From: an uncultured Collinsella sp.
GTDB taxonomy: Bacteria; Actinomycetota; Coriobacteriia; Coriobacteriales; Coriobacteriaceae
Direction of reading: 5' to 3'
NCBI GenBank assembly: GCA_900758885.1
Contig: CAAETD010000043.1
Span: 1-25,972 of the forward strand
Length of the DNA stretch: 25,972 nucleotides
The notes beneath the pieces were generated by a model, which worked only from the letters and a program-made list of their open reading frames with translations, was not told where the DNA came from and searched no databases. The number at the start of each line of letters is the position of its first letter. Within the stretch, counting starts at the first letter, position 1. Positions 15,156 through 20,538 of this stretch are shown here, one piece after another. The position numbers and the translations under genes are program-made.

Positions 15156-15857
15156 ATGATCGAGATGAATGCTGTTGCCGCCGGCACCGAGCTCGACGCG
15201 GCGCGCGACGCGGGCCGCGAGGGCGTGTCCGCGGGCTGGTGCGCGTGGAGCGCGGGCGATGCTTCGCTGACGTTTTCGCTGGTCGTGCGTCCGGATGTGA
15301 ACATGCATGCCTTCCACGGCCTGCCGTTTGTGGCCGCGATGGGCATGATGGACGCGCTCGTGGGCACGGCTTCGACGCCGGGGTTGGGCCTTGCCGGTAA
15401 GGTGGGTATCCAGTGGCCGAGCGATATCGTGTGCGGTGCGCCTGCGTTTGAGACGTCGCTCGCGCGTGTTGCCGTGAACGGCGGTGCCGGTGCTGCGGGC
15501 ATGTTCGGTGCCGTGACGGTGGATATTGAGCGTTCGGCGTTGAGCGAGCTCGGTGTGGGTGTGGCTGACGAAGCGCTGGTCGAGGCGCTGGCCGCCGCCA
15601 TGCTGGCCCGCGTGGACGCCTGGGCGGTTGTTGCCAACACGCCGCAAGGCGCCGCGGGGCCGCTGGCTCCCGTGCTGGGCGAGTACTTCGACATGGTGCC
15701 GCTGCTGGGCCGCCAAGTTGCGGCGGTGTCGCCCAACGGTTTGCCGCTTGCGGTCGGTGTGTTTGCGGGCCTGGACATCTGGGGCCGAGCGACCATCAAG
15801 ACCGATGCCGGCGAGCAGGAGTTTCCGCCCGAGGCTGTACGAATTCGCGGACTGTAG
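15156..15857 (+). CDS. Degenerate biotin-protein-ligase-like (BirA-like) protein
   Basis: Resembles the catalytic and C-terminal domains of biotin-protein ligase but has lost key residues. The stretch AGREGVSAGW followed by SLTFSLVVRP (about 22-47) aligns with the biotin-binding AGRGRRGRxW...L..SL..RP, yet the second and third glycine-arginine positions are gone. KVGIQWPSDIV matches the KWPNDxx motif with Asn to Ser, and the following Lys-x-x-Gly-Ile-Leu segment that holds the catalytic Lys is not recognisable. The end (LLGRQVAA...GLDIWGRATIKT...) matches the small beta-barrel C-terminal domain. The 233-residue product lacks an N-terminal HTH. It starts directly after the folP-folK stop and faces coaX, a familiar birA neighbour. 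It may be a non-catalytic paralogue with a binding or regulatory role; the alignment was done by eye. Confidence 0.6.
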   Translation: MIEMNAVAAGTELDAARDAGREGVSAGWCAWSAGDASLTFSLVVRPDVNMHAFHGLPFVAAMGMMDALVGTASTPGLGLAGKVGIQWPSDIVCGAPAFETSLARVAVNGGAGAAGMFGAVTVDIERSALSELGVGVADEALVEALAAAMLARVDAWAVVANTPQGAAGPLAPVLGEYFDMVPLLGRQVAAVSPNGLPLAVGVFAGLDIWGRATIKTDAGEQEFPPEAVRIRGL

Positions 15858-15877
15858 CGTCTCGGCTTCGCCAGAGC

Positions 15878-16651
15878 CTACGCTAACTCCTGCATGCGGC
15901 GGTAGATTTCGCAGATGCCTTTGATGGTGAGTTGGCCGTCGACTATGTCGAAGGCGTCGGTCGAATCGGCGACGATGCTGGCGAGGCCGCCCGTGGCGAT
16001 AACGGTGGCATCCTCGCGGCCCAGCTCGCGCTTCATGCGCGCGACCAGGCCCTCAGCCATGGCGGCGGCGCCCGTTACGGCGCCGACCTTGATGCACTCC
16101 TCGGTATCGCGGCCGATGGCGTGCTCGGGCGCCTCGAGCGGAACGCTGGCGAGCTTGGCGGCTCGGGCGGCGAGCGCGTCCATCGAAATGCGGATGCCCG
16201 GCGCAATCGCTCCGCCAATGTAATAACCGTCCTCATCGATGACGTCGATATTGGTCGCGGTGCCAAAGTCCACCACGATTGCCGGCGCGCCGTAGAAAGT
16301 TTCGGCCGCAACGGCGTTAGCGACGCGATCGGCGCCTACGGCCTGGGGACGCGCCGCGCGCAGCTTGGTCACCGCGGCCGTCTGCGGTCCGATGACGATG
16401 GCGTCTGCGGCAATGCGGTCGGCCACGGCGTGCCATTCGCGCGAGAGCTGCGGCACCACGCCTGCAAAGGCGATCGCGTCGACCGCGTCGAGCGAAAGGC
16501 CGTACATCTTGAAGAAACCCATCAGGCGCACATGGATCTCGTCGGCGGTATAGGAGCGGTCGGTGGGCATACGCCACGACTGCACCAACTCGTCTCCGTC
16601 AAACAGGCCCATGGCCGTCTGCGTGTTTCCCATATCGATAGCGAGCAGCAT
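15878..16651 (-). CDS. coaX: Type III pantothenate kinase
   Basis: Catalyses the first step of coenzyme A synthesis, ATP-dependent phosphorylation of pantothenate; the type III enzyme needs a monovalent cation and resists CoA feedback. The 257-residue product shows the ASKHA-fold phosphate loop DMGNTQTAMGLF (6-17) and GADRVANAVAA. The second phosphate and ribose region VDFGTATNIDVI is followed by YYIGGAIAPGI, and TGGLA comes near the end. The frame is open upstream to 17029, across the tRNA, but the ATG at 16651 starts the conserved MLLAIDMGN and has GGGAGTAG ahead. An in-frame ATG at 16672 has no ribosome-binding site. It is convergent with the BirA-like gene, 20 bases apart. A -10 box (TACAAT) lies about 40 bases upstream. 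Confidence 0.95.
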   Translation of the reverse strand: MLLAIDMGNTQTAMGLFDGDELVQSWRMPTDRSYTADEIHVRLMGFFKMYGLSLDAVDAIAFAGVVPQLSREWHAVADRIAADAIVIGPQTAAVTKLRAARPQAVGADRVANAVAAETFYGAPAIVVDFGTATNIDVIDEDGYYIGGAIAPGIRISMDALAARAAKLASVPLEAPEHAIGRDTEECIKVGAVTGAAAMAEGLVARMKRELGREDATVIATGGLASIVADSTDAFDIVDGQLTIKGICEIYRRMQELA

Positions 16652-16687
16652 GTCTACTCCCGGTGTTGGCATAAAAGGACGCGCACC

Positions 16688-16693
16688 ATTGTA
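16688..16693 (-). promoter_or_regulatory. Likely -10 box of the coaX promoter
   Basis: The minus strand reads TATACAAT, giving TACAAT at 16693-16688, about 37 bases from the coaX ATG at 16651. The predicted transcription start is near 16681. No clear -35 box was found. Confidence 0.45.
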
Positions 16694-16787
16694 TACGCGC
16701 CGCCGACGGCGCTCGGCTGCGATTCGTTTACGGTGATAGGGGCTGAGGGGTTTAAATATGAAGGAATTATGCTCTACGAGATTTTCC

Positions 16788-16816
16788 TTGCCGTTTACCG
16801 AACTCCCGCGTAATAT
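16788..16816 (+). promoter_or_regulatory. Promoter of the initiator tRNA gene
   Basis: TTGCCG (16788-16793), an exact 17-base gap and TAATAT (16811-16816). Transcription would start near 16823, about 25 bases before the mature tRNA. Confidence 0.75.
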
Positions 16817-16847
16817 TCTTTCTTGCGCACATGAGGCGCCCAGACAT

Positions 16848-16924
16848 TGCGGGGTGGAGCAGTCTGGTAGCTCGCCGGGCTCATAACCCGGAGGTCGTAG
16901 GTTCAAATCCTGCCCCCGCGACCA
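16848..16924 (+). tRNA. Initiator tRNA-fMet (anticodon CAT), CCA encoded
   Basis: A full cloverleaf is readable: acceptor TGCGGGG/CCCCGCG, D arm GAGC/GCTC, anticodon stem CCGGG/CCCGG with loop CTCATAA, T arm GTAGG/CCTGC with loop TTCAAAT, then ACCA. Three consecutive G-C pairs at the base of the anticodon stem and the A11-U24 pair mark the initiator. Position 1-72 is T-G instead of the C-A mismatch of E. coli, still not a Watson-Crick pair, as expected of an initiator. It is a single gene, with a good promoter upstream and a terminator ten bases downstream. Confidence 0.96.
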
Positions 16925-16934
16925 AGAACTTGCA

Positions 16935-16963
16935 GCTCGTCGGCCTAGCCGGCGAGCTTTTTT
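16935..16963 (+). terminator. Rho-independent terminator of the tRNA gene
   Basis: GCTCGTCGGC (16935-16944) and GCCGGCGAGC (16948-16957) form a 10-bp stem (one G-U) around the loop CTA, followed by six T. Confidence 0.93.
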
Positions 16964-17012
16964 GTTATTTCGGGACCGTGTTTTCGGTCCAATTCTCGGC
17001 CTCTCAAACAAA

Positions 17013-17230
17013 ATCTCGATCTGTAACATCTAGACCCGATTTGGGCGGCTAGGTGTTACAGACCGAGATATACCGGTGGGTTGGGTCGTGTTTGTCTAAA
17101 TCTGTAACACGAGGGACGGATTTTGCCGAGTTGATGTTATAGATTGAGATTTTCTAGCAGGCGGGTTTGGTTTGTCTCGATCTGTAACAGTAAGACCCGG
17201 TTTTGCCGCGTAACTGTTACAGATTGAGAT
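17013..17230. repeat. Tandem array of three 57-bp palindromes at an 80-81 bp period
   Basis: Units lie at 17013-17069, 17094-17150 and 17174-17230. Each has 16-base arms of the form (A/G)TCTCGATCTGTAACA and its inverse TGTTACAGATTGAGAT, with few differences, around a 25-base centre. In the centre a CGG/CCG or CCG/CGG pair around a T-rich loop recurs. The 23-24 base gaps are partly alike, with GGGTTGGGT-like and GGGTTTGGT-like tracts, so the whole 80-bp unit seems duplicated. No cas genes are near and the spacers are not unique, so it is not CRISPR. It sits between the tRNA terminator and the flavoenzyme promoter. Intergenic palindromic repeats (BIME-like) or a triple operator are both possible. 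Confidence 0.85.
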
Positions 17231-17294
17231 AAACCGACGGGCCGCCCCGCTCTGCCCCATCCACCTGCCGCCACCTGATATTCGCCGATTTCCG

Positions 17295-17324
17295 TTGTGC
17301 TGCTGTGCCTCCATGCCATATCCT
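17295..17324 (+). promoter_or_regulatory. Candidate promoter of the flavoenzyme gene
   Basis: TTGTGC (17295-17300), an 18-base gap and TATCCT (17319-17324), about 50 bases before the start codon and 65 bases after the last palindrome. Confidence 0.4.
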
Positions 17325-17376
17325 CTAGACAACTACGCGGCAACATCGCCGCCGCGCCTACAAGAGAGGAATGTCC

Positions 17377-19407
17377 ATGACCGCACCTGCATCCAAGCTG
17401 CTTCAGCCCATTACGGTTGGCCCCCTTGAGCTCAAAAACCGCATTATGTTTCCGCCGCTGACCACCGGCTACGAGGAGCGTGACGGCTCCATTGGCGAGC
17501 GCAGCCTGGCTTTTTACGAGCGCTTGGCCCGTGGCGGCGTGAGTTACATCGTCATCGGCGACGTTGCTCCCGTCATGACCGCAAGCCCCACGCCCAAGCT
17601 GGCGACCGACGCCCAAATCCCCACGTTTAAGGCCCTGGCCGATGCCGTCCACAAGCACGGCGCCAAGGTCGCGCTGCAGCTGTTCCACCCCGAGTACGAC
17701 GTGCCCGGTGTCGGCCGCATGGTCATGGGATCCATGGCCGCCGCCAAGGCCGCGCAGGAGGCCAAGGCCGCCGGCGACGAGGAGACCTTTGCCGCCAAGA
17801 TGGCCGAGTCCAACGAGATCCGCAACCAGGCCTACGCCAAGCTGCACCACGACATGCAGCACTTTGTGAACGAGGCGAGTGTGGAGCAGCTCACCCAGAT
17901 CAAGGAGGCTATCGCCGCCTCGGCCGCTCGCGCGCAGCAGGCCGGGATCGATGCCATCGAGGTCCACGGCGACCGCCTGGTAGGTTCGCTGTGCTCGGCC
18001 ATCCTCAACCAGCGCACCGACGAGTACGGCGGCTCGTTCGAGAACCGCGTTCGCTACGCGCTGGAGGTCGTCGCCGCCATTAAGGAAGCCGCGCCGCAGC
18101 TGATGGTGGAGTACAAGCTCCCCGTGATCATGGAGAACCCCGACGGCACGCCGCGCGGCAAGGGCGGCCTGCAGCCCGACGAGGCCTGCGAGTTCGCCAA
18201 GCTGCTCGAGGGCGCGGGCATCGATATGATCCAGGTCGCACAGGCCAACCACACCGGCAACATGGGCGACACCATTCCGCCCATGGGCGCCATGCCCTAC
18301 AACTGGACGCTGCCCGTGGCCGAGCGCGTCAAGGCCCTGGTCTCCGTGCCGGTGGCAACCGTGGGCCGCGTGGTTTCGGTCGAGGCCGGCGAGAAGATTC
18401 TGGAAGACGGCGCCGCCGACATCATCGCCTATGGCCGCTCGCTCATGTGCGACCCCGACATTGCGCTGAAGGCCGCCACGGGTGAGCCCATCCGCGAGTG
18501 CCTCAACTGCAACAAGGGTTGCGTCGATGCGATTCAAAACCGCAAGTACATTTCGTGCGTGCTCAATGCCGAGAACGGCGACGAGGCGACCATCGCCATC
18601 AAGCCGGGCGAGGGCGACAAGAAGATCGCCGTGGTGGGCGGCGGCATCGCCGGCCTGGAGGCCGCGCGCGTGGCGGCCAAGCGCGGCTACGACGTGACCG
18701 TCTGCGAGGCGAGCGATCATCTGGGCGGCCAGATTGTGCTGGCGGCTGCGCCTCCGCGCAAGGACGAGATTATGCGCTCGGTCGAGTACTACGAGAAGAT
18801 TCTGCCTGGCCTGGGCGTGAAGGTGGAGCTCAGTCATGCCGCTACCGCTGAGGACCTCAACGCCGCCGACGCCGCGATTGTGGCCGTGGGCGCGCACGAC
18901 GTGGTCATCCCCGTTCCGGGCGCCGACTCGGAGAAGGTCGTCTCGAGCTGGGACGTGCTGGCCGGCAAGGTGGAGCTCAGCGGCCGCGTCGCCGTCATTG
19001 GCGGCGGCCTGGTGGGCACCGAGACTGCCGAGTACCTGCTGCAGCACGGCTGCGAGGTGGCGATCGTGGAGATGCTCGACAAGATTGCCGCGGGCGAGTC
19101 CGAGACCATTCTGCCGCTGATTATGAGCGACTTTGCAGAGCACAACGTGGAGCAGCATGTTAAGACCCGCCTGACCGCCATTACCGACGAGGGCGTGGAG
19201 GCTGTTCGCACCACCGAGGACGGCGCCGAGGAGCCGGTGAAGATCGCCTGCGATTACGTGGTGATGGCCGTGGGCTCCAAGGCCAACGCGTTTGACCTGG
19301 ATGGCGTGACGGTGCCCGTGACCTGCGTGGGCGACTGCTCGGGTGAGCGCACCGCCGACATTGCGAGCGCCATTCGCACGGCGTATCACGCGGCCAACGA
19401 GCTGTAG
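17377..19407 (+). CDS. NADH:flavin oxidoreductase, Old Yellow Enzyme / 2,4-dienoyl-CoA reductase type
   Basis: Multidomain flavoenzyme expected to pass electrons from NAD(P)H through FAD and a 4Fe-4S cluster to FMN, then to an activated C=C bond or similar acceptor. An FMN-binding TIM barrel fills residues 1 to about 365. A cluster motif has Cys375, Cys378, Cys382 and Cys394 (CLNCNKGC...C). FAD- and NAD-binding Rossmann motifs are VVGGGIAGLEAA (419-430) and VIGGGLVGTETA (540-551). The 676-residue length fits FadH, BaiCD/BaiH and enoate reductases. The active-site stretch is unusual: VHGDRLVGS (His197-Gly-Asp-Arg) instead of HAAHGYL, and QLFHPEYD (101-108) in place of QLxHAGR. AGAGAGGA abuts an ATG at 17371, so the ATG at 17377 is preferred. 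It is a single-gene unit with its own terminator; the substrate is unknown. Confidence 0.9.
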   Translation: MTAPASKLLQPITVGPLELKNRIMFPPLTTGYEERDGSIGERSLAFYERLARGGVSYIVIGDVAPVMTASPTPKLATDAQIPTFKALADAVHKHGAKVALQLFHPEYDVPGVGRMVMGSMAAAKAAQEAKAAGDEETFAAKMAESNEIRNQAYAKLHHDMQHFVNEASVEQLTQIKEAIAASAARAQQAGIDAIEVHGDRLVGSLCSAILNQRTDEYGGSFENRVRYALEVVAAIKEAAPQLMVEYKLPVIMENPDGTPRGKGGLQPDEACEFAKLLEGAGIDMIQVAQANHTGNMGDTIPPMGAMPYNWTLPVAERVKALVSVPVATVGRVVSVEAGEKILEDGAADIIAYGRSLMCDPDIALKAATGEPIRECLNCNKGCVDAIQNRKYISCVLNAENGDEATIAIKPGEGDKKIAVVGGGIAGLEAARVAAKRGYDVTVCEASDHLGGQIVLAAAPPRKDEIMRSVEYYEKILPGLGVKVELSHAATAEDLNAADAAIVAVGAHDVVIPVPGADSEKVVSSWDVLAGKVELSGRVAVIGGGLVGTETAEYLLQHGCEVAIVEMLDKIAAGESETILPLIMSDFAEHNVEQHVKTRLTAITDEGVEAVRTTEDGAEEPVKIACDYVVMAVGSKANAFDLDGVTVPVTCVGDCSGERTADIASAIRTAYHAANEL

Positions 19408-19419
19408 TTGAACATCGCG

Positions 19420-19459
19420 GCCAGGCGGGGCGGTAGCACGGATCCGTCTCGCCCGGCTG
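19420..19459 (+). other. Imperfect GC-rich hairpin after the flavoenzyme gene
   Basis: A 14-base left arm (GCCAGGCGGGGCGG) and a right arm (CCGTCTCGCCCGGC) pair with two G-U pairs and one A-C mismatch. It has no T-tract and precedes a proper terminator at 19483, so it may be a 3' stability or processing structure. Confidence 0.4.
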
Positions 19460-19482
19460 TGTCCCGTCGGGTGTCAACCGGT

Positions 19483-19523
19483 GCGGGGCCTGCAAGCGCA
19501 GCAGGTCCCGCCCTTTTTGTTTT
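19483..19523 (+). terminator. Rho-independent terminator of the flavoenzyme gene
   Basis: GCGGGGCCTGC (19483-19493) and GCAGGTCCCGC (19501-19511) form an 11-bp stem with one G-U pair and a 7-base loop, followed by CCTTTTTGTTTT. Confidence 0.9.
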
Positions 19524-19777
19524 GCTCCGATGAATGGCAATGCGCGGTAATCATGAGGAGTGAGGACGTCTACTGCCTTGCAGATCACTCAAAAATATTG
19601 GGGGAGGGGTTAATAACTATATCCTCTATACCAAAGGACATAAAGAGATGCCAATTTTGTTGACAAGCGAATGACGATTAGCTGCGAGTCAGCTACCAGC
19701 GTAAATAATCGATAAAGAAATGTCGTAATTTGGTGCCAAATGCCCAGATAACGCCGCGTCTATTTTAATTAACTGCT
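19524..19777. other. AT-rich non-coding stretch
   Basis: No supported gene. Base composition is clearly richer in A and T than the surroundings. Small inverted repeats are present: TAGCTG/CAGCTA near 19679-19695 and ATTTGG/CCAAAT near 19732-19746. TTGACA at 19660-19665 has no matching -10 box. It may be a remnant of transferred DNA or a regulatory region for the following HTH gene. Confidence 0.5.
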
Positions 19778-19806
19778 TTGAGCAAACGGTAAAATGCTAC
19801 TATCTA
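19778..19806 (+). promoter_or_regulatory. Promoter of the solitary HTH gene
   Basis: TTGAGC (19778-19783), an exact 17-base gap and TATCTA (19801-19806); transcription would start near 19813, 35 bases before the GTG start. Confidence 0.6.
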
Positions 19807-19847
19807 ACTTGCACGTAAGAAAGCAGATTAACGGTTAAGGCTAAGAA

Positions 19848-20252
19848 GTGGCAGGTATGTCGGAAGCAACTAGGACTCGCACGCATGCGCCCGAGGTTAG
19901 GCAGCGCGCCGTCGAGGCCCTCCAAGAGGGGGTCGGTCATCGCGCCCTCGCCGCGGAGCTTGGCATTCCCCAGGCCACGGCTCGTCAGTGGGCCCGCGCG
20001 TATGCCGTGGGCGGTGCCGACGCCGTTCTCAACGCCGGTTCGCATCATCACACCTATTCGTACGAAGTTAAGCTCGCCGTGGTCAAGGACCGCTTGGAAA
20101 ACGGCTTAACGGTTCGCGAGGCCATGATCAAACACAAGATTCCAAGCGAGTCTTCGGTTAAGGCCTGGTGCCGCCAGTATCGCGAGAGCGGTGAGTCCGC
20201 ACTGGTCGATAAGCCGCGAGGTCGCAAGCCGCGCGTTAAAAAGGCGGAATAG
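19848..20252 (+). CDS. Solitary IS3/IS150 OrfA-like helix-turn-helix protein
   Basis: DNA-binding protein of the transposase-associated HTH type, without a catalytic partner. The 134-residue product has two successive HTH units. The first (about 14-60) includes RQRAVEALQEGVGHRALAAE and IPQATARQWARAY. The second (about 70-120) includes the pattern VREAMIKHKIPSESSVKAWCRQY, and a basic tail PRGRKPRVKKAE follows. This is the layout of IS150-type OrfA (InsJ-like), but no OrfB integrase with a DDE motif follows. Instead a terminator ends the transcript 12 bases after the stop. No terminal inverted repeats were found around it. The GTG at 19848 has AAGG seven bases upstream; the ATG at 19857 is an alternative. 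It may be a domesticated transposase fragment acting as a regulator, perhaps of the hydrogenase operon downstream; that role is inferred only from position. Confidence 0.8.
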   Translation: MAGMSEATRTRTHAPEVRQRAVEALQEGVGHRALAAELGIPQATARQWARAYAVGGADAVLNAGSHHHTYSYEVKLAVVKDRLENGLTVREAMIKHKIPSESSVKAWCRQYRESGESALVDKPRGRKPRVKKAE

Positions 20253-20264
20253 CAAACGGGATGG

Positions 20265-20287
20265 TGCGCCCACAGGGGCGCATTTTT
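20265..20287 (+). terminator. Rho-independent terminator of the solitary HTH gene
   Basis: TGCGCCC (20265-20271), loop ACAG, GGGCGCA (20276-20282), then five T. Confidence 0.9.
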
Positions 20288-20483
20288 CTTGCCGCGCCAA
20301 CTTTTTGGACCGGCGCGAGCCTATCGGGACATCCTCCAACGTGGCCAATAAACCGCGCGCAGTGGCCCGCGCGTCCGTCGCTGCGGTAAGGGAACGTCAC
20401 CCCTCTACTCCAATGCGGACAGACTCCTTGCCCCGTACGCCTAAAACTCCCCAGTTGACCGAAAACCTGCCGCCGCTACTCCT

Positions 20484-20510
20484 CAATTGAGCTATAACGT
20501 TAAACAATTG
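20484..20510 (+). promoter_or_regulatory. Possible ech promoter region with paired CAATTG sites
   Basis: TATAAC (20493-20498), a possible -10 box, lies between two CAATTG palindromes (20484-20489 and 20505-20510) spaced 21 bases apart, two DNA turns. No good -35 box was found. The roughly 200 bases before it (20288-20483) hold nothing else recognisable. Confidence 0.3.
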
Positions 20511-20538
20511 CAGCATTTTTGCATGGGGGAGTGATGGT

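Noticed and set aside
13308..15716. 802-codon open frame on the minus strand across folP-folK and the BirA-like gene
   Set aside because: It is antisense to two genes with clear family motifs. The product is His/Arg/Gly-rich with no recognisable domain, as expected of a shadow frame in GC-rich DNA.
17013..17230. CRISPR array
   Set aside because: There are only three units, each a long palindrome of 57 bases, the gaps are similar to each other instead of unique, and no cas genes are present.
17137..19389. 750-codon open frame on the minus strand across the flavoenzyme gene
   Set aside because: The plus strand encodes a complete multidomain flavoenzyme with a ribosome-binding site and terminator. 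The antisense frame has no motif and runs into the palindrome array.
19848..20252. Complete IS3-family insertion sequence
   Set aside because: No OrfB frame, no terminal inverted repeats and no target duplication were found; a terminator follows the single gene at once.
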